Source of the DNA: Lysobacterales bacterium
Lineage (GTDB): Bacteria; Pseudomonadota; Gammaproteobacteria; Xanthomonadales; Wenzhouxiangellaceae
Length of the DNA stretch: 64,000 nt
Direction of reading: 5' to 3'
Assembly: GCA_002722315.1 (NCBI GenBank)
Contig: PBLG01000046.1
Coordinates: 62,001-126,000, forward strand
Shown here one piece after another: positions 53,659 to 64,000 of this stretch. The number at the start of each line of letters is the position of its first letter. Position 1 is the stretch's first letter. The notes under the pieces were generated by a model, which had not been told where the DNA came from, did not search any database, and saw only the letters and a program-made list of their open reading frames with translations. Made by a program: the position numbers and the translations under genes.

Positions 53659-55275
53659 ATGAAACGCGACTTCCTCGCTCTCCATGCGTGCATTCGAATC
53701 TGCGCCTGCGTCCTTTTCGTCGCAGCCGCGCTGCCGGGCCAGGCACACACCGACGGCCCGGAATTCATCGAGTCGTTCGATACGCAATTGACCATGCGCC
53801 CGGACGGCTCGCTGCAGATTTTTCACGATGTGCGTTTTCACCCGCACGGCGACGAAATCCGCCGCGGACTTTTCTTCGAATTGCCGGACGAAGTGGGCCC
53901 GCTTTCGGCTTTCACGGCGCGAATCAACGGCGAGGACATCGAGCCTGACCTGGACGACGGCGCGATCGTGGTTGCGGCGGCCGAGCCGCTGGCCGTGCAA
54001 CAGATCCACTCGATGCAGGTGAGCTACCTGGCGGCGTTGCCACTTCGCGAGGTTTCCGGCGGCGCCAGCGCGCTGGAGTGGCGGCCGGTCATCGACCAGT
54101 TCGAGCTGCCCTGGCGGCGATCCAGCGTATCGGTGTCGTGGCCGGACGGCCCGGCCCCACAGGCGCTGCCGAGGAGCGGCGAACGCACCGGGAACGGCTG
54201 GCGTATGGCGTTCGGGACTTCACAGGATGAGGCGGCGGGCGCTTCGGGATCCGAGGCGATTCTTTTCGAGTGGCAGCCGGGCGCGTTTCCCGATTCGGTG
54301 GTTCGCAAGCACCGCGCCCACTGGGGCTGGCGGACCGTGCTCTTCATTGCGATTCTGGGACTCTGGGGCCTGGTGCACGCGTTCTGGCGCACCGTGGGCC
54401 GCGATCCCGACATCGGGCGCGTCCCCGCCAGCGCCAACCCGCCTTCGGGCATTTCACCGGCCGCGGCGCGCTACGTCGAGCGCATGGGCTTCGACACCAA
54501 GGCTTTCGTCGCGGCGCTGGTATCGCTGCGCGTGAAGGGCCGAATCTCGCTGGACCCGATCAAGGACAAGAAGAAGCTCGACATCGCCCGGCTGGGTTCC
54601 GGCCGCGAAGACGCGTCGCCGGGCGAGCGGGCGTTGGAGAAGGCGCTTTTCGCCGACTCGTCGCGGGTGGAGCTGAAGCCGGGCAGTTCGGTGGGCACCA
54701 AGGCATCCAGCGCGCTCGGGAAGGCGTTGGGCCGGGAACATCGCGGCCGTCATTTCGAGACCAACAGCCGCGAACGGGTCCAGTCGTTCGTGCTGGGTGC
54801 TGCCGTGATCTTCATCAGTATCGGCGCGCTGATCTCGGAACTCGGCGGCGTGATCGAGCGCGATCCCGTGGTGATCGCACTGGGTTTCCTGGGCGTCGCG
54901 GCCGGGCTCGTCGTTCCGCTGATCTACTTCGAGCTGATGAAGGCGCCGACGCGCGCCGGCGTTTCGGTGCGGCGCGAGATCGAGGCGCTCAGGCTTTACA
55001 TGTCGGATTCGTCGCCGGCGACCTCGTCGGTGGATGAATTCGCGAAGCTGCTGCCGTACGCGGTGGCGCTGGAGGTCGAGGAGGCGTGGCAGGCGCGTTT
55101 CGGGGATCGACTTGCCGACACCGAGGGTTCGCGCGCCGCCGACGTCGTGGCCTGGTATCGCAGGATCCAGCAAGAATTCGATTCCACCGCGGCCATCGTC
55201 ACGATAATCGCCGCCTCGGCCGCGACCACGTCCGCTTCGGCATCGGCCGGCGGCGCGTCGGCGGGGGGCGTTTGA
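53659..55275 (+). CDS. DUF2207-family membrane protein
   Basis: A 538-residue protein with a signal peptide (to about residue 30), an extracytoplasmic beta-rich domain (residues 35-210), a membrane helix near 222-240, a cytoplasmic part and two further helices near 380-430. The tail is low complexity (Ala/Ser/Gly), as usual in DUF2207. Function unknown. I chose the ATG at 53659, with AGAGG upstream, over one 24 bases earlier. Confidence 0.82.
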   Translation: MKRDFLALHACIRICACVLFVAAALPGQAHTDGPEFIESFDTQLTMRPDGSLQIFHDVRFHPHGDEIRRGLFFELPDEVGPLSAFTARINGEDIEPDLDDGAIVVAAAEPLAVQQIHSMQVSYLAALPLREVSGGASALEWRPVIDQFELPWRRSSVSVSWPDGPAPQALPRSGERTGNGWRMAFGTSQDEAAGASGSEAILFEWQPGAFPDSVVRKHRAHWGWRTVLFIAILGLWGLVHAFWRTVGRDPDIGRVPASANPPSGISPAAARYVERMGFDTKAFVAALVSLRVKGRISLDPIKDKKKLDIARLGSGREDASPGERALEKALFADSSRVELKPGSSVGTKASSALGKALGREHRGRHFETNSRERVQSFVLGAAVIFISIGALISELGGVIERDPVVIALGFLGVAAGLVVPLIYFELMKAPTRAGVSVRREIEALRLYMSDSSPATSSVDEFAKLLPYAVALEVEEAWQARFGDRLADTEGSRAADVVAWYRRIQQEFDSTAAIVTIIAASAATTSASASAGGASAGGV

Positions 55276-55383
55276 CATTCAGCACTGGATACCTTTGACA
55301 TCGGTTCCCGAGCGTGTTCCCGATGTGGTTTAAGCTTGGCGGAGGATCGGTGAACAGACATCGGCCTGCAAAGGAGCCATGAC

Positions 55384-55956
55384 ATGAAACTTTTCGGCAG
55401 CTACACCTCGCCCTATGTCCGGCACTGCCGGATCGTGCTGGCGCGGAACGGACAGGATTGCCGGTTCGTCGAGACCGATTACGAGCAGAGCGCGGAGCTG
55501 TCGCCGGCCCGGCGCGTGCCTTTCCTGTACGACGACAAGCTGATGCTCACCGATTCGGCCAGCATCCTGCGTTATCTCAGAGAAAAGGCCGGTCAGCCAT
55601 TCTTTCCCGATATCCGCGACTACGACCTGTTCCTCCTGGTCAACACCGCGATGGACAGCACGGTCAACCTGTTTCTGCTCGAAAAGGACGGGATTACCCC
55701 GGCCGATTGCGGCTACCTGGTCCGCCAGAAAGGGCGCGTGGAGGACACGCTTGCCTACCTCGACCGTCACCTGGGCAGCGGCGATGTGCCAATGGATTCG
55801 GCCTCGGACGGCATGATTCGGCTGGGCTGCTTTCTCAGCTGGGCGCTGTTCCGCAAGCGCATCTCGCTGAAAGACCATCCCGCGCTGGCGGATTTCCAGC
55901 GCCAGTTCGAGTCCGACCCGCAAATCGCCGCCACGCATCCTTCGAACGCTGGGTGA
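55384..55956 (+). CDS. Glutathione S-transferase family protein
   Basis: A 190-residue protein with an N-terminal thioredoxin-fold domain beginning MKLFGSYTSPYVRHCRIVLA and a cis-proline region ARRVPFLYDDKLMLTDSASI that binds glutathione. The SPYVR sequence gives a serine at the catalytic position. The C-terminal helical domain is short. Substrate unknown. The following 340 bases up to AlaX hold only a repeat element. Confidence 0.85.
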   Translation: MKLFGSYTSPYVRHCRIVLARNGQDCRFVETDYEQSAELSPARRVPFLYDDKLMLTDSASILRYLREKAGQPFFPDIRDYDLFLLVNTAMDSTVNLFLLEKDGITPADCGYLVRQKGRVEDTLAYLDRHLGSGDVPMDSASDGMIRLGCFLSWALFRKRISLKDHPALADFQRQFESDPQIAATHPSNAG

Positions 55957-56043
55957 TCAGGGGCTGGAAAAGCAGTCCGAAAGAAATGCAGACATCAGCC
56001 TGATTTTGAACGAGATTCGGTGATCTGTCTGAAAAGCTCTTTC

Positions 56044-56215
56044 AGCCGCGGATTCGCGCGGAAAAACACGGATCAAAACCTCTGAAGGGTGAAAGAACGC
56101 AAATGGGCCTCTTTCCTGCTGCGCGTATTGCTTGAAGCCCATCTCCTGGATATTTCCCTTACGATCAATCATCCGAATTCATCCGCTTGAATCCGCGCGC
56201 ATCCGCGGCAAAAAA
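56044..56215. repeat. CGCGGAT-type inverted-repeat element between GST and AlaX genes
   Basis: The left arm GCCGCGGATTCGCGCGGAAA continues AACACGGATC; the right arm is CATCCGCTTGAATCCGCGCG, CATCCGCGGC. An internal frame on the minus strand (to 55957) has no recognisable product. About 170 bases overall. Confidence 0.8.
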
Positions 56216-56296
56216 GGTTCCCGATTTGCGCTTTTCCAGCGGCCTGGACGATCGCTGACGAACAAAATCGAAACGCCCGGTTTTCGCCTTTTCCGC

Positions 56297-57001
56297 TCAG
56301 CCTCCAGCAAACACGACGTGCACGCGCCGGTTCTGGCGGCCCTTCTTTTCGACCTTTGTGACCTCCACCGGTCCGATTTCGGCGGTGGACTTGACGTGCG
56401 TCCCGCCGCAGGGCTGAAGGTCGACGCCGGGGATTTCCAGCAGCCGGATCCTGCCGACGCCGGTCGGCGGCTTGACCGACATGGTGCGGATCAGGCCGGG
56501 GTCGAGATCCGCTTCCTCGATCCAGCGTGACTGCACCGGGTGACCGGCCTCGATCAGCGCATTGACCTCGGCGGTCACCTCGGCCTTGTCGGGTGAGTCG
56601 GGCATGTCGAAGTCCAGCCGGCTCTTGTCCTCGCCGACCTGGCCGCCGGTGACCGGAAATTTCAGCACCGCGCCGAGCAGGTGCAGGCAGGTGTGCATGC
56701 GCATCAGGCGGTGGCGGCGGTCCCAGTCGATCTCGGCGCGTACCCTGGCGCCCGGCGCGGGAAGCGCCTCGTCGGTGGTCGGGTAGTGCACGATCGCCCC
56801 GTCCTCGCGTCGGCGGCGAGTATCGGTGATGGCCAGGGCGGTCTTGCCGTCCTCGGTCAGCGTCCCCCGGTCGCCGGGCTGCCCGCCGCCGGTCGGGTAG
56901 AACACGGTTCGGTCGAGCACGATGCCCTCGGGCCCGGATTCCAGCACGGTGGCTTCGCAGGATTTCAGGTAGGCGTCGCTCTGAAACAGGGCTTCGGTCA
57001 T
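56297..57001 (-). CDS. alaX: Alanyl-tRNA editing protein AlaX
   Basis: A 234-residue free-standing homologue of the editing domain of alanyl-tRNA synthetase, which hydrolyses Ser-tRNA(Ala) or Gly-tRNA(Ala). The zinc site is HTCLH (HxxxH) near residue 103 and CGGTH (CxxxH) near residue 198. VFYPTGGGQPGDRG near residue 34 is the family signature. The length is that of an AlaX-M. Only a repeat element separates it from the GST gene. Confidence 0.93.
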   Translation of the reverse strand: MTEALFQSDAYLKSCEATVLESGPEGIVLDRTVFYPTGGGQPGDRGTLTEDGKTALAITDTRRRREDGAIVHYPTTDEALPAPGARVRAEIDWDRRHRLMRMHTCLHLLGAVLKFPVTGGQVGEDKSRLDFDMPDSPDKAEVTAEVNALIEAGHPVQSRWIEEADLDPGLIRTMSVKPPTGVGRIRLLEIPGVDLQPCGGTHVKSTAEIGPVEVTKVEKKGRQNRRVHVVFAGG

Positions 57002-57164
57002 GGAGGGTTCCGGCTGATTGGATGACGGTGATTCTAGCGCGTGGTTCGGGAAGGGGCGGAAAGACGAAAAAGGGTATCCGGTCTCTGCTTCGCGCCCCGC
57101 TTGACTCCGATAAACCCCAGACCGTAATCTTGTCCGCTTGTCCCCCGATCTGTGAAGCCACCCC

Positions 57165-59156
<1,992 letters not shown>

Positions 59157-59202
59157 GAATTGGGGCGCCAGCCCGTGGTTCCGTCGAAACCAAACCCATG
59201 TC

Positions 59203-59223
59203 GCCCCGGACTTGATCCGGGGC
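59203..59223. repeat. GCCCCGGA palindrome
   Basis: GCCCCGGA-CTTGA-TCCGGGGC, an eight-pair hairpin like the one at 45987-46020. The rest of the gap from 59157 to 59434 shows no gene. Confidence 0.7.
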
Positions 59224-59434
59224 CCAGCGGCTTATTCGGCTGGCTCCCCTTTGTCGAGTACCGCTGACGGACTGATATTCGGCTCCGAACCCGGATCGAG
59301 CGGAGATCGGTCGCTTCAGTTCGACGCGTGGCGAGGCCTTCAGCGACCGATCCCCGCCCGACCCGGGGCTTGGCGGGCGGAGCGAACGGATGCTGAACAG
59401 CACGCGCCGCGGAGATCCACGTGTTCCCGAATCC

Positions 59435-61405
59435 CTACGGATCCGACTCGAATCCGTCGGCGAATATCACCGGCGAGACGAAAACATGCACACGCCCGGA
59501 AAAGGCCGGCTCATCGGCCGGCTGAACGACGGAGAATCCGGTAAACGGTGCGCCGGCCAACACCAGGCCTCTCCGGCCCGCAATCGACGTTCCCATCGAC
59601 GCGCCGATCGAGGTCAGCGGGTCGAAGGTCTTTTGCACAAGGATGGTGTCCTGGGTTTTGGTGAAGGCGCCGCCGACACGAAAGATGTAGATCGCCTGGT
59701 GATCCCGATCGGTGCCGATCGCCACCGCCGCCAGCGTCCTGTCGTCCAGCCAGGTCAGGTTTGCGCCCAGACTGTCGAACGCGTCGGCGTCGGAGGCGAT
59801 GAAGTTGTGCTCGACGCCCCATCCATTTGCGCCGCCCTGGTTCCTGTGACGTACAACCACGCGGCCCTTCCCGTCGCCCGATGGGTCCACGATCCCGGCG
59901 GCGACCCGGTCGCCGCGAACCGCCAGCGAGATGATCGAGTCCCCGTCGGCAAAGAAATTGCCCTCGGGTGCCCAGCCTGGTACGCCACCCATCTCTCCGC
60001 GACGATAGAGTTCGACGATGTCGGTGGTGCTGGTCAATGAAACCGATTGTCTGAAGACGGCCAGCAGGTCGCCGTCCAGGTCGACCAGCTGTCCGTAGAA
60101 CTCGTCGGAAGAGAAGCCGCCCGGCGAATCGGCGAAAGTCGCGCCCCAGGCGTCCGAGCCGCCCTGGTCGCGCTCGAATACGTAGGCGCCTCCACCGTCG
60201 CTGGCCGGCGCGCCGACGGCAATCCGGTCGCCGGAAGCGGCTACGGCAAAACCGAAGTTTTCGGCATCGGGAACGGAAAGCGTGGTCGCCAGGTTCCATT
60301 GAGCCGGCCCGGTGGTGCTGAGTTCGAACACGTCGACGCCGTCGAGGTCGGCCGTCGCTGCAAGCGCGCCGGAGACGTCGAGCGGCCTGGCCAGATCGGC
60401 GTTTAACGCAGTCGAGGGCATGAATGCCGAAGGCCGGGATGAGTGGTACTGAGGATCCGTCGCGCCCAGCAGTCGGTACCAGGCAACCTCCGAGGCGCCG
60501 GGCGAGCGAACCAGCAGCCATTGTCCGTCCATGGCAACCGATGCCCCGAATCGGTCGCCGGCGGTGGGCGTCTGGGCAAGAACGGTGTCGGTCTCGGGCA
60601 GGAGCTTCGGGCAGAAGTGGCGGCGAACCCCGTCGCCGGTGAATTCGCGATCCCAGACCTTTACCTCGTCGATGGCGCCGGGCCAGTGCCGGCCGCCGAA
60701 CTGGCTGGGCTTTCCGATGAAATGCTCCGTCGGCATACGTCCGTCGAAAGCGGCATCCATCGCCACGCTGTCGACCTGCACGCAGTTGACGTAGAGCTTC
60801 ATCTCCCCGGGAATGCGCCAGGTCACTGCCACGTGGGTCCACTCGTCGGCGGTCACCGTCCCGCCGCGAACTTCGCGTTGCTCCGTCGGGCCGCCGTCCT
60901 GCCAGACGGCGTAGTAGTCGCCGTCGAAGATGCCGGTGTGGATCTCCAGCGCGTTGCCCGAGGAGCCGAAGCCGTTGTAGTCGGGCGATGCAGCACCGGT
61001 AAAGTCGCTCTCATAAATCGCGATCCTGGTGCCTGTCGCGGTCGTCGGTCGCAGCCAGTGACCGATTGTGCCCTCGGTTCTCGGCAGCGGCGCGTCGTGC
61101 GCCACGTGGCGGTCGACGCCGTCGAACACCAGCGCGCGGCCGAGTACGCCCACGCTCCACTCGCTGCCGTCTTCGGGAAAGTTCGCCAGCGTGCCAGATG
61201 TACCGACTTCCGTTTCCAGAACGCCGGTGTCGGCCGAGGTCCACGGCTCCATCGCCCAGTGCATGGTCAACTGCGGGGGCGATCCGGCCCACGAAGCTGC
61301 GGTGTAAAGCAAGACTATCGATACGACCTCAACCTTGAGCACGGCTCGCCAGGGTCTTGCTTCTCGAGCGGATGATGTGCGTAGAGACGCGCGCTGGTCG
61401 GTCAT
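59435..61405 (-). CDS. Secreted LamG-domain protein with DGFES tail
   Basis: A 656-residue protein with a signal peptide (after MTDQRASLRTSSAREARPWR; cleavage near SWAGSP). Residues about 50-240 look like a LamG/concanavalin-like lectin domain (GRALVFDGVDRHVAH, ITVAVTW-type strands, AIDEVKVWDREF). The second half contains repeated RFGASVA-, FGFAVAASGDRIAVGAP-type segments of an FG-GAP-like beta-propeller. The C-terminus ends VIFADGFESDP; a DGFE-type ending may be a surface-sorting tag in this lineage, but that is inference. It may bind carbohydrates at the cell surface. Confidence 0.8.
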   Translation of the reverse strand: MTDQRASLRTSSAREARPWRAVLKVEVVSIVLLYTAASWAGSPPQLTMHWAMEPWTSADTGVLETEVGTSGTLANFPEDGSEWSVGVLGRALVFDGVDRHVAHDAPLPRTEGTIGHWLRPTTATGTRIAIYESDFTGAASPDYNGFGSSGNALEIHTGIFDGDYYAVWQDGGPTEQREVRGGTVTADEWTHVAVTWRIPGEMKLYVNCVQVDSVAMDAAFDGRMPTEHFIGKPSQFGGRHWPGAIDEVKVWDREFTGDGVRRHFCPKLLPETDTVLAQTPTAGDRFGASVAMDGQWLLVRSPGASEVAWYRLLGATDPQYHSSRPSAFMPSTALNADLARPLDVSGALAATADLDGVDVFELSTTGPAQWNLATTLSVPDAENFGFAVAASGDRIAVGAPASDGGGAYVFERDQGGSDAWGATFADSPGGFSSDEFYGQLVDLDGDLLAVFRQSVSLTSTTDIVELYRRGEMGGVPGWAPEGNFFADGDSIISLAVRGDRVAAGIVDPSGDGKGRVVVRHRNQGGANGWGVEHNFIASDADAFDSLGANLTWLDDRTLAAVAIGTDRDHQAIYIFRVGGAFTKTQDTILVQKTFDPLTSIGASMGTSIAGRRGLVLAGAPFTGFSVVQPADEPAFSGRVHVFVSPVIFADGFESDP

Positions 61406-61668
61406 GGCTGGCTCCAGTGTCGAAGGATGGTCGAAGATGGACACCTCTTCGACCACCGGAATATCGATCGAAAAGGCCGTGCGGTCCCGGGCGGGTCGAT
61501 ATTCCCCTGTATGCCTGTTTTGTCGAACTGCCGACCGAGAGCCGCTGATCCCCCCTTGGTGCCTTGAAAGTATAAGCAGCCGCCTTGCCCGATTCAAGGA
61601 AGCCCGTTCCGGGGTTTGGGGGTGGGTTGGGGGCCGGTGGAGGGGGATTTACTGCGCGGTCCAATACG

Positions 61669-61691
61669 AAAAAAAGCCCACTTTCGCGGGC
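61669..61691 (-). terminator. Rho-independent terminator of the tRNA-Ser(CGA) pair
   Basis: On the minus strand GCCCGC-GAAA-GTGGGC is followed by seven T residues, ten bases after the tRNA 3' end. Confidence 0.9.
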
Positions 61692-61699
61692 TCTTGATA

Positions 61700-61793
<94 letters not shown>

Positions 61794-61860
61794 GGAACTG
61801 TCAAATTGTAATCCGATCTTTGATCGGGCGGCCCTTTGCGGGCCGCGAGAGGGAGGGATT

Positions 61861-61950
61861 GACTGCGCACCTTCGGTGCTTGCCCTCCGCTACCGCTGCG
61901 GGTTGTTCCGGCCGCTGCGCGGCCTCCACATCGAGCTCGCTTACGCTCGG
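61861..61950 (-). repeat. Hairpin insert element in the T-loop of the tRNA-Ser(CGA) copy
   Basis: On the minus strand it starts CCGAGCGTAAGCGAGCTCG after GGTTCGAA and ends GTGCGCAGTC; a two-base AA is present on both sides (possible target duplication). Its last hairpin, GCACC-GAA-GGTGC, differs from the relatives by compensatory changes. Confidence 0.87.
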
Positions 61951-62004
61951 TTCGAACCCTCGAAGGGGCGTAAACCCCTTAACGGTTTTCGAGACCGCCG
62001 CATT

Positions 62005-62078
62005 GACTGCGCGCCGTGTCGGCGCTTGCCCTGCGCTTCGCTCCGGGTAGCTTCGCATCGAGCTCGTCTTCGGCTCGG
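62005..62078 (-). repeat. Hairpin insert element in the D-loop of the tRNA-Ser(CGA) copy
   Basis: A 74-base short version lacking most of the second hairpin. On the minus strand it starts CCGAGCCGAAGACGAGCTCG after GTGGTCGAA and ends GGCGCGCAGTC followed by AATGCGG. The 3' hairpin is GCGCC-GACAC-GGCGC. Confidence 0.87.
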
Positions 62079-62120
62079 TTCGACCACTCTGCCACCTCTC
62101 CAAAACTGGTCTAGTTGCGT

Positions 62121-62150
62121 ATTGTATCCAATGAGTACGGTATGTGCCAG
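62121..62150 (-). promoter_or_regulatory. Promoter of the tRNA-Ser(CGA) pair
   Basis: On the minus strand CTGGCA (62150-62145), an 18-base spacer and TACAAT (62126-62121). Start would be near 62114, 13 bases before the first tRNA. Confidence 0.65.
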
Positions 62151-62543
62151 ATTGCGGAGCGTTGGCTCCCAGTCCGGTGCCCTGGAACTGCCAGCGACCG
62201 GCAGTCGCGCGCGGATGCTCCCCGAGCGGCCCGCCAAGGACCGCTGGGCAGAGAACCCGGTTCAAGCCGCAAATTTGCCCTCCGCCCCAATTTCATGCAT
62301 GATTCCCAAAGGGAAGGCAGTGGAGGCAGACCGGCATATGGCAGTCCGGGGCGAGCGAAAATCAGGAAGTGGCCATCGGAACGGGTTGAAATTGCCGCCG
62401 GAGATTCTCGTTGTTCCTATATATATCAATGAAATGCGAGCGTCCGACTCGCGCTTTTCCGTCATATACGACGTTTCAGGCCCCGCATTCATTATAGGGC
62501 GAATTAGACGCTTATTTTCTAGTTGTGCGTCACAAGAATCACC
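62151..62543. other. Intergenic stretch before the Abi-type gene
   Basis: About 390 bases. The left part is GC-rich and without gene character. From 62400 on it becomes AT-rich (CCTATATATATCAATG) and probably holds the promoter of the following gene, which I could not resolve. Confidence 0.4.
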
Positions 62544-63365
62544 GTGTCTAATCTAACCAACGCAGAGAAGCGCAAGCTTGAACGAGCCCTGGGAATGGGA
62601 AGTGGCTACGTGCTAAATTTTTCAAACCGTACCTTCGAAGCGTTCATTCTCGACAGTGTGGGGATTGAAATTTACGATGACAAATACGATTACGGAAGCG
62701 GGTCAAAAGCCAACCGCATGAGGGCGCTATGGGAAAAGGAGCCCAATCATGTAGTAGGAAAGGTGCTTGGCGACATTCTAGATGAATGGGAAGAATGGGC
62801 CCCAAGCACATACAACTCGGCTACTGGAAACTACGAGACGCCAAGCTTTCCTGACGACTGCGTAAAAATCGTAGAAAGACTCAATCTTGATTCACCGGTT
62901 ACAGAAATTGAGGCCCTGCGTCCGAACGCAGATGATCGAGACTTTGAAGCCTTGGCTCGCTCCGTCAAGGAGTACATTAAGCGCAATGAGCCAGAAATGG
63001 GCTTGGACCGCCTCCACACTTTCATGGTTAAGTATGTCCGGACCCTTTGTAAGAAATACGGCATAACCACAGACCGGGACAAACCTCTGCACAGCGCCTT
63101 CGGAGAATATTTAAAAAAACTGAAGGAGGCGGGACTCATTGAGACGGAGATGGCGAACAGGATCCTCAAGTCGAGCATTTCTGTTCTGGATGCCTTCAAT
63201 CGTGTGAGAAATGATCACAGCCAAGCCCATGACAATAGAGTTATTGGCTACGCTGAAGCTCTTTTGATCTTCAACAACATTGTTAGCCTGGTGAGATACC
63301 TTGATGCACTGGAGGAGGAGAACAAGGAGCTGGAAGATGATCCAGATTTTGATATTCCGTTTTGA
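62544..63365 (+). CDS. Abortive infection family protein (Abi_C domain)
   Basis: A 273-residue protein. The C-terminal half (about residues 150-265) fits the Abi_C domain: RLHTFMVKYVRTLCKKYGI, RDKPLHSAFGEYLKKL, ILKSSISVLDAFNRVRNDHSQAHDN and EALLIFNNIVSLVRYLDALEE. The RN...SxAHDN pattern is probably an active site of the HEPN-like RNase type found in many abortive-infection toxins. The first part contains DDKYDYGSGSKANRMRALWE, typical of an AbiJ-type N-terminal domain. I chose the GTG at 62544 over a TTG at 62523. The codon use is more AT-rich than in the neighbours, pointing to horizontal acquisition next to a tRNA locus. Confidence 0.75.
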   Translation: MSNLTNAEKRKLERALGMGSGYVLNFSNRTFEAFILDSVGIEIYDDKYDYGSGSKANRMRALWEKEPNHVVGKVLGDILDEWEEWAPSTYNSATGNYETPSFPDDCVKIVERLNLDSPVTEIEALRPNADDRDFEALARSVKEYIKRNEPEMGLDRLHTFMVKYVRTLCKKYGITTDRDKPLHSAFGEYLKKLKEAGLIETEMANRILKSSISVLDAFNRVRNDHSQAHDNRVIGYAEALLIFNNIVSLVRYLDALEEENKELEDDPDFDIPF

Positions 63366-63484
63366 GAGACGCACAACGAATCGCTGCAGGTGACACTTGA
63401 CCCGCCGCCCATTTGTGCTACCGCAAAAACGGCCGTCACCTCAAACCCACCTGAGCTCAGGCGTTGTAGGCACGGCAACGGAAT

Positions 63485-64000
63485 ATGCACGTCGTAAGCT
63501 TTGATATCGACGGGACACTGGTCGCCTCCGTCGGCTTCGACGCGGAGCTTTACGCAGAAGCGGTTCGGGAAGTGCTTGGCGTGGAGATCGACACGGACTG
63601 GTCTCGGTACGAGAACGTTACGGATAGCGGGATCCTCGAAGAAATCCTCGATAAACACTCGTCGCCCGATCAGAGAGATCGTCTAGCACAAGAGGTTCAC
63701 GCCAGCTTTGTCGGGCGCACTGAACGCTACGCGGCGGAGAATCCTGGTTTCATACGAGAGGTCCCCGGGGCACTGGCGTTGGTGGAAGCGTTGCGCAAGT
63801 CACCGCAAGTTCGCGTCTGTTTGGCGACCGGCGGCTGGGCGGAGACCGCGACGCTGAAGCTTCGCGCTATCGGACTAGAACCGAGCGCCCTTTCCATGGC
63901 GACTGGCTCGGACGCATCGAGGCGCACCGACATCATGCGACTGGCTGAGTCGAGAGCGACGCAGGGCTTGAAGGCAACGAGACGGACATACTTCGGCGAC
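63485..64000 (+). CDS. HAD-superfamily hydrolase, N-terminal part
   Basis: An open frame of 172 codons that runs off the end of the window, so it is partial. The start MHVVSFDIDGTLVASVGFDAE holds HAD motif I (DIDGT) with the nucleophile Asp, and VCLATGGWAETATLKL holds motif II (Thr in ATGG). The C2-cap type and the helix EILDKHSSPDQRDR resemble phosphoglycolate phosphatase-like enzymes. It lies 119 bases after the Abi-type gene. Confidence 0.8.
   Translation, partial: MHVVSFDIDGTLVASVGFDAELYAEAVREVLGVEIDTDWSRYENVTDSGILEEILDKHSSPDQRDRLAQEVHASFVGRTERYAAENPGFIREVPGALALVEALRKSPQVRVCLATGGWAETATLKLRAIGLEPSALSMATGSDASRRTDIMRLAESRATQGLKATRRTYFGD

Larger units (their letters stand above)
61847..62101 (-). 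pseudogene. tRNA-Ser(CGA) copy interrupted in the D-loop and T-loop
   Basis: The tRNA part is identical to the neighbouring intact gene from the 5' end through the anticodon and variable arms to GGTTCGAA and again TCCCTCCCTCTC. Two inserts of 74 and 90 bases sit in the D-loop (62005-62078) and the T-loop (61861-61950). The 3' end reads CTCTCG instead of CTCTCCG and no CCA is encoded; a GCGGCCC/GGGCCGC palindrome follows directly. It lies downstream of a good promoter and upstream of the intact gene, so it would be part of the same precursor. With an intact copy next door and a damaged acceptor end it is probably a pseudogene. Confidence 0.8.

Noticed and set aside
55957-56172. A 71-codon minus-strand frame in the repeat element after the GST gene
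   Set aside because: It covers the element interior and one arm and overlaps no ribosome-binding site; no known family is apparent.

Overview
The window is about 64 kb of GC-rich, densely coding chromosome from a gammaproteobacterium. Clues are the rpsF-rpsR-rplI-dnaB block, a PE-LIG-POL LigD set in the Pseudomonas order, a LexA box of the E. coli type, an FNR/ANR box, and a complete leucine/isovalerate (liu) catabolic set. A Wenzhouxiangella- or Xanthomonadales-like aerobic heterotroph would fit, also because a large secreted protein ends in a DGFES-type tail, but this placement is inference.

Layout. 0-7 kb: end of an M23 peptidase, a lipoprotein, ribosomal proteins S6/S18/L9, DnaB, fumarase, a thioesterase and a DksA/TraR-type protein. 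7-14 kb (minus strand): a membrane redoxin, LigD split into three overlapping genes, MtfA, SOS-controlled imuA-imuB and a ComEA-like protein. 14.4-15.2 kb: SRP RNA and a tRNA-Ser(GCU) interrupted in both its D-loop and T-loop. 15-25 kb (minus): Pit phosphate transporter with its DUF47 partner, BCCT and SLC13 transporters, thiolase, isovaleryl-CoA dehydrogenase, leucine dehydrogenase. 25-31 kb: cytochrome bd oxidase with its CydDC assembly exporter behind a perfect FNR/ANR box. 31-37 kb: a small promoter-operator region, then an MMPL/RND exporter, a LolA-like periplasmic protein and a DUF1302 outer-membrane protein. 37-46 kb: HD-GYP, SuhB, TrmJ, an alkyltransferase-like protein, MscS, YbjN/SDR, HMG-CoA lyase, an aminotransferase and DUF2059, interspersed with arrays of one dispersed repeat family. 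46-56 kb: gamma-glutamyltransferase and the liuD-liuC-liuB genes, with CGCGGAT-type inverted-repeat elements, one of which carries a GxxExxY nuclease-like gene. 56-64 kb: AlaX, an S9 peptidase, a LamG protein, a tandem pair of tRNA-Ser(CGA) genes (one interrupted twice, one intact), an Abi_C-type abortive-infection gene and a partial HAD phosphatase.

How the genes work together. Leucine dehydrogenase, LiuA, MccB/MccA (LiuB/D), LiuC, MvaB (LiuE) and the thiolase form a nearly complete route from leucine to acetyl-CoA and acetoacetate, spread over three loci. Fumarase and cytochrome bd connect this to the TCA cycle and to low-oxygen respiration. DNA repair is represented by split LigD, imuAB and the Atl protein.

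The most unusual feature is a family of about 75-90 nt multi-hairpin elements inserted at the same two places (D-loop and T-loop) of two unlinked tRNA-Ser genes. The inserts begin CCGAGC and end GCAGTC, sit next to TCGAA-like targets, and have a 3' hairpin with compensatory base changes. Second are the CGCGGAT inverted repeats that bound, and supply the first and last codons of, a GxxExxY nuclease-like gene. Third is an extragenic CACGAAG-type repeat that has become the signal peptide of an outer-membrane protein.
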